A stretch of 64,000 bases of DNA, taken from assembly GCA_035532535.1 (NCBI GenBank), contig DATKQT010000036.1, positions 19,017 through 83,016 of the forward strand, read 5' to 3'. The notes beneath the pieces are model-generated. The model saw only the letters and a program-made list of their open reading frames with translations. It had not been told where the DNA came from and did not search any database. The DNA comes from Palsa-739 sp035532535 (GTDB lineage: Bacteria; Actinomycetota; Thermoleophilia; Gaiellales; Gaiellaceae). Below are positions 26,170-35,280 of this stretch, one piece after another. Positions within the stretch are counted from its first letter, which is position 1, and the number at the start of each line of letters is the position of its first letter. The position numbers and the translations under genes are program-made.

Positions 26170-26772
26170 GTGGACTTGCGAGACATCCTCAAGCGGCGCC
26201 GCATGGTGCGCCACTACACGCGCGAGGCGATTCCGCGCGAGACACTCGAGCGGATCGTCGCCACGGTTCGCCGCGCGCCCAGCGCCGGCTTCAGCCAGGG
26301 ACAGCGGCTGCTCGTCGTCGACGACCAGGGCCTGCTCGCCGATCTGGCGGCGCTTGCCGGCAACGACGACCCCGAAGTCGAGCCGTGGTTCCCGAGCGCG
26401 CCCGCGCACGTGCTCGTCCTCACGCGAGAAGCCGACTATCACGAGCGCTACCGGAGCGACGACAAGCTCCAGGAGGGCGAGGAGATCGAGTGGCCCGTCC
26501 CATTCTGGTACGTCGACGCCGGCGCAACGCTCATGCTCGTGCTTCTCACCGCGGTCGACGAGGGCCTCTCGGCCGGCGTCTACGGCGTGCCCGTCGAGCA
26601 GGATCCTGCCTGGCGCGCATTGCTGAGCATCCCGGACGAGCTGCGCATCATCGCCGGGGTCACCATCGGGCGCGGTGCCCCCGATCCCCTCTGGAGCAGG
26701 AAGACCAGCCGCGCGACGCAACGGCGCCGTGCGCTCGACGAGCTCGTCAAGTGGAACACCTGGAGCTCGTAG
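26170..26772 (+). CDS. Nitroreductase-family flavoprotein
   Basis: 200 aa from GTG 26170. The N-terminal RRRMVRHYTREAIPRETLERIV and RAPSAGFSQGQRLLVV segments are the FMN-binding start of the nitroreductase fold, and GLSAGVYGVP and VTIGRGAPDP match later cofactor loops. These are NAD(P)H-dependent FMN enzymes reducing nitro compounds, quinones or F420-like substrates; the specificity is unknown. The 3' end overlaps the UDG-like gene by 22 bp. Confidence 0.85.
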   Translation: MDLRDILKRRRMVRHYTREAIPRETLERIVATVRRAPSAGFSQGQRLLVVDDQGLLADLAALAGNDDPEVEPWFPSAPAHVLVLTREADYHERYRSDDKLQEGEEIEWPVPFWYVDAGATLMLVLLTAVDEGLSAGVYGVPVEQDPAWRALLSIPDELRIIAGVTIGRGAPDPLWSRKTSRATQRRRALDELVKWNTWSS

Positions 26773-27305
26773 CGCGTCTCGCCGGGGCGCGGATCGGCGC
26801 CACGTTCAACCAGTACGCCGCCTCGGAGTTGCGGCGTGAGCGGCTCGGCGCCTACCTGGCCGCCCGGGAGGGAGCGGAGACGATCCTCGTCGGCGAGGCG
26901 GCCGGTTACCGCGGCGCCCGGATCAGCGGTCTCGCGTTCACCTCGGAGCGGCAATTGACCGGGTCGGGCCCGGCCGAGGCCTCCGCGACGATCGTGCACC
27001 GAGTGCTGGCCGAGCTCGGCCTCGAGGAGGGGGTGCTGCTCTGGAACGCCGTCCCGACCCATCCCGGCACGACGCACTCGAACCGCAGGCCGACGCGAGC
27101 CGAGGTGGCCGCCGCGAAGCCGTTCCTCGCCGAGCTCGCCCGGGGCCGGCGGGTCGTGGCTGTCGGCCGGGTCGCCGCAGAGGCCCTGGATGCCCCCTCC
27201 ATCCGGCACCCGAGCCACGGCGGCGCCCAGGCATTCGCCGAGGGATTGCGGGCGGCTTTCGCTACAATCCCGCCCCGGCGCGTCACCCGCGCCCTTTTCC
27301 TATGA
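26751..27305 (+). CDS. Uracil-DNA glycosylase superfamily protein
   Basis: 184 aa from GTG 26751. Motifs fit a single-domain UDG-superfamily protein: TFNQYA near the start, ILVGEAAGYRGARISGLAF (active-site region), LLWNAVPTHP, VAVGRVAAEAL and the final RHPSHGG. It lacks the iron-sulfur cysteines of family 4, so it is a distinct subgroup and uracil excision is inferred. Its stop overlaps the rplM ATG by 4 bp. Confidence 0.8.
   Translation: MEHLELVARLAGARIGATFNQYAASELRRERLGAYLAAREGAETILVGEAAGYRGARISGLAFTSERQLTGSGPAEASATIVHRVLAELGLEEGVLLWNAVPTHPGTTHSNRRPTRAEVAAAKPFLAELARGRRVVAVGRVAAEALDAPSIRHPSHGGAQAFAEGLRAAFATIPPRRVTRALFL
27263..27268 (+). promoter_or_regulatory. Candidate -10 for the rplM-rpsI operon
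   Basis: TACAAT (27263-27268), the best -10 match in this stretch, lies inside the 3' end of the UDG-like gene, 33 nt before the rplM ATG. No convincing -35 at 17 bp was found. The ribosomal operon may thus have a promoter of its own despite overlapping the gene upstream. Confidence 0.4.
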
Positions 27306-27736
27306 GAACGTATTCAGCCAAGCCGGGAGAGATCACGCGTGAGTGGTATCTCGTCGACGCCCAGGGCAAGACGCTGGGGCGGCTCGCCACGCAGATCGCG
27401 GACACGCTGCGCGGCAAGCGCAAGCCGCAGTTCACGCCGCACGTCGACACGGGCGACTTCGTCATCGTCGTGAACGCGGAGAAGATCGCGGTCACCGGCA
27501 ACAAGCTCGACCAGAAGAAGTACTACCGCCACTCCGGGTATCCGGGCGGCTTGAAGCAGCGGACGCTGCGCGAGCAGCTCGACCGGCGCCCGACCGAAGT
27601 GCTCCGTGTCGCCGTCCGCGGCATGCTGCCGAAGAACCGCCTTGCGCGGCAGCAGATCACGAAGCTGAAGATCTATGCAGGCCCGGAGCATCCGCACGGC
27701 CCGCAGAACCCAAAGCCTTTGGAACTGGAGAGCTAA
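27302..27736 (+). CDS. rplM: 50S ribosomal protein L13
   Basis: 144 aa. Family blocks: REWYLVDAQGKTLGRLAT, FVIVVNAEKIAVTGNK, YYRHSGYPGGLK and MLPKNRLARQQ, ending in the typical YAGPEHPHGPQNP segment. Followed without gap by rpsI, the standard L13-S9 operon. No clear Shine-Dalgarno precedes the ATG, so translation may be coupled to the upstream overlap. Confidence 0.97.
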   Translation: MRTYSAKPGEITREWYLVDAQGKTLGRLATQIADTLRGKRKPQFTPHVDTGDFVIVVNAEKIAVTGNKLDQKKYYRHSGYPGGLKQRTLREQLDRRPTEVLRVAVRGMLPKNRLARQQITKLKIYAGPEHPHGPQNPKPLELES

Positions 27737-28132
27737 GTGGCCCAACTCGCTCAGTACCGCGGTACCGGCAAGCGCAAGACCTCGGTCGCACGCGTCATCC
27801 TCCGGCCCGGCGACGGCGCCACGTGGGTGAACGGCCGGACGCTGGATGAGTACTTCCCGCGCTCCGTCTGGCGCTCACTCGCGACGGCGCCGCTTCGCAC
27901 CGCGGGCCTCGAGGGCCAGTACGACCTGCGCGTCCGCGTCCACGGAGGCGGCCTCACCGGCCAGGCCGGCGCGGTGCGGCACGGCGTCGCCCGGGCGCTC
28001 GTCGACCTGAATCCGGAGCTCCGCGTCCCGCTCAAGCGCGAGGGCTACCTCACGAGGGATGCCCGCCAGGTCGAGCGTAAGAAGGCCGGACTGCACAAGG
28101 CCCGCAAGGCGCCGCAGTTCTCCAAGCGCTAG
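27737..28132 (+). CDS. rpsI: 30S ribosomal protein S9
   Basis: 131 aa, GTG directly after the rplM stop. RGTGKRKTSVARVIL near the N-terminus, GLTGQAGAVRHGVARAL in the middle, and the conserved GLHKARKAPQFSKR C-terminus that reaches the decoding centre. Complete and of normal length. Confidence 0.97.
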   Translation: MAQLAQYRGTGKRKTSVARVILRPGDGATWVNGRTLDEYFPRSVWRSLATAPLRTAGLEGQYDLRVRVHGGGLTGQAGAVRHGVARALVDLNPELRVPLKREGYLTRDARQVERKKAGLHKARKAPQFSKR

Positions 28133-28204
28133 GTCCGCGGTAGTTTCCCGACGCCTCCGAGCGGACATCCGACGCTGCACATGAGGTCGCTAGAGTCACC
28201 CGCC

Positions 28205-29470
28205 GTGGCGCGGGAGCTTTTCGGTACCGACGGTGTCCGCGGCATCGTGGGCGAGTTCGTGACCGCCGAACTCGTCGAGCGTCTCGGCAAGGCGTCGGCG
28301 CTCTGGTCGGGAGGCGGCCGCGTGTTCATCGGCCGCGACACACGTGCGTCGGGCGCGGAGCTCGCGGACGCATTCGCGCGCGGCGTCGAATCCGCCGGCG
28401 GCGTCGCGGTGGTCGGAGGCGTTGTGCCGACTCCGGCCGTTGCACTGCTCCGACTCGATCTCGGCGTCGTCATCTCGGCGTCGCACAACCCGCCGGAATA
28501 CAACGGCGTGAAGTTCTTCGACCGCGATGGACGCAAGCTCACGGACGACGCCGAGGAGGAGATCGAAGCGCTCATTGACGCCGACGCGCCCGGCGGCGGT
28601 GAGGTCGATCGCGTCGGTTTCGCAGCAGACAGCTACCTCGAGCATGTGCTCGAACGGTTCGGCTCCGACCTCTCGGGCCTGCGCGTCGCGGTGGACTGTG
28701 CCAACGGCGCGTATGCCGGCATCGCGCCCCAGGCGTTCGAACGACTCGGCGCCGACGTGACTGCGATCGGGAACGCGCCGGACGGCCACAACATCAACGT
28801 GGGCTGCGGCGCGACGGATCTCGCGCTCCTGCAGCGGACCGTGACCGGGGGTGACTTCCACCTCGGCGTCGCCTTCGACGGCGACGGCGACCGGATGCTC
28901 GCGGTCGACGGCGACGGCGCGGTCGTGGACGGGGATCAGATCGTCGCCGTGCTCGCGTTGCACCTCGGCGTCGACCTCGTCGCGGTCACAACGATGGCGA
29001 ATCTCGGCTTCCACCGTTTGATGGAAGACCATGGCGTGCGCGTCGTCACGACCGACGTCGGCGACCGGTACGTGCTCGAGGCGCTCCACCGCGAGGGAGG
29101 CCTGCTCGGTGGAGAGCAGTCGGGGCACATCATCTTCCTGCGCGACCACGTCACTGGTGACGGCCTGGCCGCTGCGCTCCTCCTCTGCGACGCGGTGCGT
29201 GGAACAACGCTCGCACGGGCGGCCGCGGCGATGACGCGCTATCCACAGGCGAAGCAGAACCTGCCCCGGTCGGAACGCGGCCCGCTGCCGCAATCCCTGC
29301 TCGACGCCGTGGACCGCGTGAACGCAGAATTGAACGGCGACGGCCGCGTGCTCGTGCGTCCATCGGGCACCGAGCCGGTCGTCCGCGTGCTCGCGGAGGC
29401 TCCCACGGAGGAGGAATCGGAAGCCCTCTGTGGTAGGGTGGTCAAGCTCGTTTTCGAAGAGCTCGGCTGA
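28205..29470 (+). CDS. glmM: Phosphoglucosamine mutase
   Basis: 421 aa from GTG 28205; TAGAGT (28191-28196) ends 8 nt before it, and the protein then begins VARELFGTDGVRG as in other GlmM. Interconverts glucosamine-6-P and glucosamine-1-P. The phosphoserine is S93 in SASHNPPEYNG, the metal loop is FDGDGDRM, and the phosphate-binding C-terminus is RPSGTEPVVRV. glmS follows after 56 bp, so two consecutive UDP-GlcNAc steps are adjacent. Confidence 0.94.
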   Translation: MARELFGTDGVRGIVGEFVTAELVERLGKASALWSGGGRVFIGRDTRASGAELADAFARGVESAGGVAVVGGVVPTPAVALLRLDLGVVISASHNPPEYNGVKFFDRDGRKLTDDAEEEIEALIDADAPGGGEVDRVGFAADSYLEHVLERFGSDLSGLRVAVDCANGAYAGIAPQAFERLGADVTAIGNAPDGHNINVGCGATDLALLQRTVTGGDFHLGVAFDGDGDRMLAVDGDGAVVDGDQIVAVLALHLGVDLVAVTTMANLGFHRLMEDHGVRVVTTDVGDRYVLEALHREGGLLGGEQSGHIIFLRDHVTGDGLAAALLLCDAVRGTTLARAAAAMTRYPQAKQNLPRSERGPLPQSLLDAVDRVNAELNGDGRVLVRPSGTEPVVRVLAEAPTEEESEALCGRVVKLVFEELG

Positions 29471-29526
29471 CCGTTCCGCGACGCCGCGGACCGGTCTGAC
29501 AGCCGGGCTCGTTCCATTTCCAGGCC

Positions 29527-31362
29527 ATGTGCGGGATCATCGGATACGTCGGGGAACGTGAGGCGAAGCCGCTCCTGCTCCAGGGGCTGCAGCGTCTCGA
29601 ATACCGTGGATACGACTCCGCGGGCATCGTGCTGCGCGAGGACGACGGGCTCGACTACGTGCGGGCGGTCGGCAATCTCCAGAATCTCGTCACCGCGGTC
29701 GGGCCGAATGGGTCGAAGTCGCGGCAGGGCCTCGGGCACACGCGCTGGGCAACCCACGGCGGCGTCACCGAGCGGAACTGCCATCCGCTCGTCGGCTGCG
29801 ACGCGTCGAAGCTCGCGATCGTGCTCAACGGCATCGTCGAGAACTACCGCGAGCTCAAGGAACAACTCGAGGCGGACGGGCACACCTTCACGTCCGAGAC
29901 CGACGCCGAAGTGGTCGTGCACCTCCTCGAGCGCGAATACGACGGCGACCTGACGGCAGCGCTCCAGCGCGTCTTCCCGCAGCTCGAAGGCCACTTCTCC
30001 ATCGTCGCCATCCACCACGACCATCCCAACCTGCTCGCCGGCGTCAGGCACCAGACGCCGCTCGTCGTCGGCGTCGGCGAGGGCGAGATGTTCATCGCGT
30101 CGTCCGTGGCGGCGTTCCTCAGCGAGACGCGCCGCGCGTACTTCCCGATCGACGGCGAGATCATCGAGATCACGCTCGCGGGCGCGCGCTTCATCGTCGG
30201 CGGCGCCGAGGTCGAACGGGAGCCAGAGGAGATCCAGTGGGATCAGGAGGTCGCCGAGAAGGGCGGCTTCGAGACGTTCATGCTGAAGGAGATCTACGAG
30301 CAGCCCGAGGCGGTGGCGGAGACGATCGGCGACCGCGTCCGAGGCCACAACCTCATCCTCGAGGCGCTCGCGATGACCGAGCTCGAAGTCCAGAACCTGC
30401 GCCGCGTCGTCATCGTCGCGTGCGGCACTGCGTACCACGCTGCCGTCGTCGGGCGCTACGTGATCGAGGAATGGGCGCGCATCCCGGTCGAGCCCGACAT
30501 CGCGAGCGAGTGGATCTACCGCAATCCGGTGCTGTCGAAGGACACGCTCGTGATCGGCATCTCTCAGTCGGGCGAGACGCGCGACACCGTGAACGCCGTC
30601 AAGCTCGCGCGCGAGCTCGGCGCGCGCACGCTCGCGATCACGAACCAGATGGGGACGCAGATCACGCGCGAGGCCGAGGCGACCATGTACACGCGCTGTG
30701 GGCTCGAGGTCGGCGTCGCAGCGTCGAAGACGTTCACCGCTCAGGCGGCGTTGCTCTGTCTGATCGCGCTGAAGCTGGCGCAGATCCGCAAAACGCTGCC
30801 GCCGGATGAGATCGACTTCATCCTCGACCGCCTGCACGAACTGCCGGAGAAGATCCAGACGTTCCTCGACGACGTCGACGCCGGTCGCCACCGGATCGAA
30901 GAAATCGCGCAGCGCTTCTACGAGAAGCCGTTCTTCCTCTACCTCGGCCGCCACATCGGGCTGCCTGTCGCGCTCGAAGGCGCGCTCAAGCTGAAGGAGA
31001 TCTCGTACATTCCGACCGACGCATACTCGGCGGGCGAGATGAAGCACGGCCCGATCGCGCTGCTGGATGAGGGAACGCCTGTTGTCGTCGTCGCGACGAA
31101 CATCCACGTCTACGACAAGATCGTCTCCAACATTCAGGAGACGCGCGCGCGCGGCGCGCACGTGATCGCGATCGCGACCGAGGGCAACGAGGACATCCAG
31201 CACCACGCCGACGACGTCATCTTCGTCCCGCGCACGCCTGCGTTCCTGCAGGCGGTGCTCGCGGTCGTCCCGCTCCAGCTGCTCGCGTATCGGATTGCCC
31301 GGCTCCGCGGCCTGAATGTCGATCAGCCGCGGAACCTCGCGAAAACCGTCACCGTCGAGTAG
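29527..31362 (+). CDS. glmS: Glutamine-fructose-6-phosphate aminotransferase (isomerising)
   Basis: 611 aa. Cys2 (MCGIIGYVG) is the N-terminal glutaminase nucleophile; the isomerase half has two SIS domains (VACGTAYHAAVVGRY, SQSGETRDT, SKTFTAQ) and the end LAKTVTVE. Produces glucosamine-6-phosphate for peptidoglycan. The 56-nt gap after glmM holds no glmS-ribozyme-like sequence that I can see; that ribozyme is mainly known from Firmicutes. Confidence 0.96.
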   Translation: MCGIIGYVGEREAKPLLLQGLQRLEYRGYDSAGIVLREDDGLDYVRAVGNLQNLVTAVGPNGSKSRQGLGHTRWATHGGVTERNCHPLVGCDASKLAIVLNGIVENYRELKEQLEADGHTFTSETDAEVVVHLLEREYDGDLTAALQRVFPQLEGHFSIVAIHHDHPNLLAGVRHQTPLVVGVGEGEMFIASSVAAFLSETRRAYFPIDGEIIEITLAGARFIVGGAEVEREPEEIQWDQEVAEKGGFETFMLKEIYEQPEAVAETIGDRVRGHNLILEALAMTELEVQNLRRVVIVACGTAYHAAVVGRYVIEEWARIPVEPDIASEWIYRNPVLSKDTLVIGISQSGETRDTVNAVKLARELGARTLAITNQMGTQITREAEATMYTRCGLEVGVAASKTFTAQAALLCLIALKLAQIRKTLPPDEIDFILDRLHELPEKIQTFLDDVDAGRHRIEEIAQRFYEKPFFLYLGRHIGLPVALEGALKLKEISYIPTDAYSAGEMKHGPIALLDEGTPVVVVATNIHVYDKIVSNIQETRARGAHVIAIATEGNEDIQHHADDVIFVPRTPAFLQAVLAVVPLQLLAYRIARLRGLNVDQPRNLAKTVTVE

Positions 31363-31773
31363 TCAATCGGGGGGAGGCTTGCGCAGGCGCTTCGCCTGCG
31401 AGCGCCGCCGCTTCTCCTCCAGACGGCGCTCGCGCGATGCGGCCGTCGGCTTGGTCGCAACCCGGCGCCGCTCGACGTGCAGGGCTGCGCGCAGCGCTGC
31501 GACGAGGCGCTCGACGGCGAGCTCGCGGTTACGCAGCTGGCTGCGCTCGTCCTGTGCGACAGCGCGCAGCACCGGTCCCGCCTTCGCGACGACACGCCGT
31601 TTCTGCATCGCCGACAACGCCTCCGAGGCCTCGACATCGAAGACCGCTTCGACGCGGGTCTCGGACTTCTGCGCGTGCTGGCCGCCCGGCCCGCTCGATC
31701 GTGACGTCCGCAACACGATCTCGCGCAGCGGCAGAACGACCGAGCGGGTGACGCGAATAGACTCGCCGTCCAT
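31363..31773 (-). CDS. arfB: Peptidyl-tRNA hydrolase ArfB (YaeJ), GGQ-domain ribosome rescue factor
   Basis: 136 aa. The GGQ motif is at residues 30-32 within SSGPGGQHAQK, and the C-terminal ~35 residues are a basic tail (RERRLEEKRRRSQAKRLRK) that in ArfB enters the empty mRNA channel of stalled ribosomes. It has no codon-recognition domain, as expected. AAGGAG lies upstream of the ATG. The start codon ATG (31773-31771) shares two bases with the divergent HAD ATG (31772-31774) in the sequence CATG. The stop abuts glmS. Confidence 0.9.
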   Translation of the reverse strand: MDGESIRVTRSVVLPLREIVLRTSRSSGPGGQHAQKSETRVEAVFDVEASEALSAMQKRRVVAKAGPVLRAVAQDERSQLRNRELAVERLVAALRAALHVERRRVATKPTAASRERRLEEKRRRSQAKRLRKPPPD

Positions 31774-32548
31774 GGCTGCGATTCTCCTTGACGTCGACGG
31801 TGTGCTGCACGTTTCCGGTCAGCCCATTCCCGGGGCAGCCGCTGCCGTCCACCGGTTGCGTGGCGACGGCCACCGGCTCCGGTTCGTGACGAACACGACG
31901 ACGCGCTCTCGGGCACGGCTCGCCGAGGAGCTGCGGACGGCTGGGATCGAGGTCGACGACGCCGAGGTGCAGACGACCGCGGACGCGGCCGTCACGGCGC
32001 TTCGCGGCCGCCGGGTGTTTGCACTCGTGATGCAGGGCCTTGTCGGGGATCTGGAAGGAATCGAGCTCGTCGGGGACAGCGCGGACGCGGTGCTCATCGG
32101 CGGCGCCGACGAGACGCCCGAGACGAATCTCGTCTTCTCGTACATGAACCTCGCGCGCGCTTTCGCAGAGCTGGAGCTCGGCGCTTCGCTCTACTGCTTG
32201 CACCGGAACCGCTGGTGGCAGACGGCGCGTGGGCCGCTGCTCGACGCCGGGGCGTTCGTCGCCGGGCTCGAGTACGCAGCCGACGTCGAGGCGACCGTCA
32301 TCGGCAAGCCGAGCGTCTCGTACTTCACCGCGGCGCTCGAGGCGCTCGACGCCGACCCCGAGCTCACCTGGATGGTCGGTGACGATCTCGAGAGCGACAT
32401 CGCCGGCGCGCAGGCGATGAACATGCACACCGTGCTCGTGCGCACCGGGAAGTTCCGCCCGGACGCCGTCGAGGCATCGCGCGTGCGGCCGGACGGCATT
32501 GTGTCGTCGATCGGCCAGCTGCCCGACTGGCTGGAGGAGCACCTCTGA
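31772..32548 (+). CDS. HAD-IIA hydrolase (LHPP/NagD-like phosphatase)
   Basis: 258 aa. Nucleophile D7 and acid D9 in LLDVDGVL; second motif VTNTTTR; C-terminal motif IGKPSVSYF and MVGDDLESDIAGAQ. The large C2 cap between them identifies the IIA subgroup. TAGACT (31758-31763) ends 8 nt before ATG 31772 and lies inside the divergent arfB, so the transcript is probably leaderless. It leads an acpS-nnr-alr-methyltransferase run with overlapping ends. The substrate is unknown. Confidence 0.88.
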   Translation: MAAILLDVDGVLHVSGQPIPGAAAAVHRLRGDGHRLRFVTNTTTRSRARLAEELRTAGIEVDDAEVQTTADAAVTALRGRRVFALVMQGLVGDLEGIELVGDSADAVLIGGADETPETNLVFSYMNLARAFAELELGASLYCLHRNRWWQTARGPLLDAGAFVAGLEYAADVEATVIGKPSVSYFTAALEALDADPELTWMVGDDLESDIAGAQAMNMHTVLVRTGKFRPDAVEASRVRPDGIVSSIGQLPDWLEEHL

Positions 32549-32913
32549 ACGTTCGGGTGGGCACCGATCTGATCGAGATCGAGCGGGTGCGGCGCGCGCT
32601 CGACCGGTACGAGCGGTTCCGCGAGCGTTGCTTCACCGCCGCCGAGCAGGCGTATTGCGAGTCGAGGCCGAACCCCGCCCAGAGCTACGCGGGCCGGTTC
32701 GCGGGCAAGGAGGCGGTCGGGAAGGCGCTCGGCTTCGGCGTTGCGCGGGCGTTCGCGTGGAAGGAGATCGAGATCGTCGGCCGGCCGAAGCCGTCGGTGC
32801 AGCTGTCGGGACGCGTCGCCGAGTGGGCGGAGCACGTCGGCGCCGGCGCGATCGACCTCTCCATGACGCACTCCCGCGAGCTCGCCCAGGCGGTGGCGAT
32901 TGTGAATGACTGA
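32545..32913 (+). CDS. acpS: Holo-[acyl-carrier-protein] synthase
   Basis: 122 aa if started at CTG 32545, 118 aa at GTG 32557. Transfers phosphopantetheine from CoA to ACP. VGTDLIEIERVRRAL and RFAGKEAVGKALG are the two AcpS signatures with the metal-binding D and E. The usual family start has four residues before GTD, which fits the CTG overlapping the HAD stop (CTGA) better than the GTG, which would leave one residue. SHSRELAQAVAIV is the usual C-terminus. Confidence 0.9.
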   Translation: MNVRVGTDLIEIERVRRALDRYERFRERCFTAAEQAYCESRPNPAQSYAGRFAGKEAVGKALGFGVARAFAWKEIEIVGRPKPSVQLSGRVAEWAEHVGAGAIDLSMTHSRELAQAVAIVND

Positions 32914-34261
32914 GTTCGAGTCCTTGTACACCGCTGCGGAGATGCGCGCCGCCGAGGAGGGGTACGGCGGCACCGTCGAGGAGCTGATGGAACGCGCCGG
33001 GAATGCGGCCGCGCGCGTCGGTCTGGAGCTGTATCCGCGCGCGCAGCGGTGGACGGTCGTGTGCGGGGGCGGAGCAAATGGCGGCGATGGGCGCATCGCA
33101 GCACGCGAGCTCGAGCGCGCCGGCAAGGACGTGCGCGTCGTCGACGCGAAGGCTGGGGAGTCGGACCTCGGCCACTCGGACGTGATCGTCGACGCGCTCT
33201 TCGGCACCGGCTTTGCGGGCGAGCCGCGCCCCGACGCCGCGGCGCTGATCGAGAGCATCAACGCGTCCGCAGCACGCGTGCTCGCGATCGACCTGCCCTC
33301 GGGTGTCGACTCGTCGACGGGTGAGGTTGCAGGCGCCGCGGTCCGCGCCGACGCAACGGTCACCTTCCACGGACGCAAGGTCGGCCTCGTGGTCGCGCCC
33401 GGCCGCTTCCACGCCGGGGCCGTCCACGTTGCCGACATCGGGCTCGACCCGGTCGACACCGAGCACCGGCTGGTCGGGGCCGGGATCCTTCGCTCGGTCC
33501 CGCGCCGGCGCGATACGGACAACAAGTACACCGCAGGCCACGTGCTCGTCGTCGGCGGATCGCCGGGCCTGACAGGCGCGCCGTCCCTGACCGCGATGGC
33601 GGCGCTCCGCGCAGACGCGGGGTACGTCACGCTTGCAGCGCCGGAGGAGACGCTGCCCGTCTTCGAACAGCGCCTGCTCGAAGTGGTGAAACGTCCTCTG
33701 CCCGACGATCTGACCGAGCTGGCGGCGAAGGCGTCTGCGCTCGCGATCGGGCCGGGCCTCGGCCGAAGCGCTGCTGTGCACGCGCTCGTGCGCCGCACGC
33801 TCGCCGAGCTCGCCTTGCCCGCGGTCGTCGACGCGGACGCGCTGTTCGGGCTCGAGCCGGGGGACTGGCCCGCGCCGCGCGTGCTGACGCCGCACGAGGG
33901 CGAGCTCGCTCGGCTCCTCGGCTGCGACTCGAAGGAGATCGCCGCGCACCGCCTCGCCTCCGTCCGGGAGGCGGCGGAGCGCTTCGGCTGCGTCGTGCTC
34001 CTCAAGGGAGCGGACACGCTCGTCGCCGCGCCCGGCCGCGGGCTGCTCGTCGCTGCACTCGGGCTGTCGTCGCTCGCGACCGCAGGGACCGGCGACGTCC
34101 TGACCGGCATCGTGGCGGCGTTCCTCGCCAAGGGCATGGACGCGCAGCTCGCCGCCGCCGCGGCGGCCGCCGCGCAGCAGCGTGCGTCCGTGGAGGCGCC
34201 GCAGCGCGCAGGGCTCGTCGCGAGCGACCTGATCGAAGCGCTGCCGCGCGCGCTGAAGTAA
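32906..34261 (+). CDS. nnr: Bifunctional NAD(P)HX epimerase/dehydratase
   Basis: 451 aa repair enzyme for hydrated NADH/NADPH. N-terminal YjeF/NnrE epimerase (residues ~1-200: VVCGGGANGGDG, DALFGTG, AIDLPSGVDSSTG) and C-terminal NnrD dehydratase (~215-451: KYTAGHVLVVGGS, GPGLGRS, the ATP/ADP site LKGADTLV and TAGTGDVLTG). Overlaps acpS by 8 bp and the alr ATG by one base. Confidence 0.93.
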   Translation: MTEFESLYTAAEMRAAEEGYGGTVEELMERAGNAAARVGLELYPRAQRWTVVCGGGANGGDGRIAARELERAGKDVRVVDAKAGESDLGHSDVIVDALFGTGFAGEPRPDAAALIESINASAARVLAIDLPSGVDSSTGEVAGAAVRADATVTFHGRKVGLVVAPGRFHAGAVHVADIGLDPVDTEHRLVGAGILRSVPRRRDTDNKYTAGHVLVVGGSPGLTGAPSLTAMAALRADAGYVTLAAPEETLPVFEQRLLEVVKRPLPDDLTELAAKASALAIGPGLGRSAAVHALVRRTLAELALPAVVDADALFGLEPGDWPAPRVLTPHEGELARLLGCDSKEIAAHRLASVREAAERFGCVVLLKGADTLVAAPGRGLLVAALGLSSLATAGTGDVLTGIVAAFLAKGMDAQLAAAAAAAAQQRASVEAPQRAGLVASDLIEALPRALK

Positions 34262-35280
34262 TGCATCGCTCGGAGATCACCGTCGACCTGGGTGCCGTGC
34301 GACGCAATGTCCGCGTTCTGCTCGACGCGCTGCGCGGCGCGCAGCTCTGGGCGGTCGTGAAGGCGAATGCGTATGCCCACGGCGCGACCGACATCGCGGG
34401 CGCAGCATTCGGCGCCGGTGCGTCGGCCCTCTGCGTCGCCACCGTCCCGGAGGCGCTCGCACTTCGGCGCGAGTTCCCGACCGCGCGCATCATCGTCATG
34501 GGGCCGGCGCTGAACCGCGAGGTCGGTCAGGCGCGCGACGCACACCTCGAGCTCGTCGTCTCCGCGGATGACGTTCCGCCCGGCGTTCGCGTGCACGTGA
34601 AGCTCGACACCGGCATGGGGCGCTGGGGCGTCTCCGAGCTCTTGTCGCCGCCGCTCGAGGTGGTCGGCTTGATGAGCCACCTCGCCACCGCCGACACCGA
34701 TGCGGCGTATGCGGAGTGGCAGATCGAGCGCTTCCGTGCCGCGACCGCCCCGTACACCTATCTCGAGCGGCACATCGCGAACAGCGCGGGCGCGCTGCGC
34801 TATTCGTCTGCCGCGTTCGACGCTGCACGGTGCGGCATCGCCGTGCTCGGGCTCTCGCCCTTCGGCACCGACCCCGCGGAGGACGGGCTTCAGCCCGTGC
34901 TCGGCTGGACGAGCCACGTTGCGCTGTGCAGGCTCCTGCGCCCGGGTGAGAGCACGGGCTACGGCCGGCGCTTCGTCGCTGCGCAGGACACCTGGGTCGG
35001 GATCGTTCCCGTCGGCTATGCGGATGGCTTCCGGCGCGACCTGACGGGAACGACGGTCCGGGTCGGCGGGATACCCCGCCGGGTGGTGGGAACCGTGTCG
35101 ATGGATGCATTCGCGGTCGAGCTCGACGGCGAAGTCCCGATCGGGACGCCGGTCGTGCTCATCGGCAACGGCGTCCTCGCCGAGGAGCACGCGCGCGTGG
35201 CCGGAACCATTCCCCACGATCTCGTCTGCGGGATCAACTCCACTCCTTTGCGTGCGCGCCGCACCGTCATCGATGCCTGA
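34261..35280 (+). CDS. alr: Alanine racemase
   Basis: 339 aa PLP enzyme making D-alanine, somewhat shorter than the usual ~370. PLP lysine K34 in AVVKANAYAHG; catalytic tyrosine Y253 in VGYADGFRR. The C-terminal beta domain ends CGINSTPLRARR and is trimmed compared with typical Alr. The ATG overlaps the nnr stop, and the 3' end overlaps the methyltransferase by 8 bp, so nnr-alr-methyltransferase is one unit. Confidence 0.92.
   Translation: MHRSEITVDLGAVRRNVRVLLDALRGAQLWAVVKANAYAHGATDIAGAAFGAGASALCVATVPEALALRREFPTARIIVMGPALNREVGQARDAHLELVVSADDVPPGVRVHVKLDTGMGRWGVSELLSPPLEVVGLMSHLATADTDAAYAEWQIERFRAATAPYTYLERHIANSAGALRYSSAAFDAARCGIAVLGLSPFGTDPAEDGLQPVLGWTSHVALCRLLRPGESTGYGRRFVAAQDTWVGIVPVGYADGFRRDLTGTTVRVGGIPRRVVGTVSMDAFAVELDGEVPIGTPVVLIGNGVLAEEHARVAGTIPHDLVCGINSTPLRARRTVIDA

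Noticed and set aside
29471..29526. glmS ribozyme or leader before glmS
   Set aside because: Only 56 nt and none of the ribozyme core sequence is visible.
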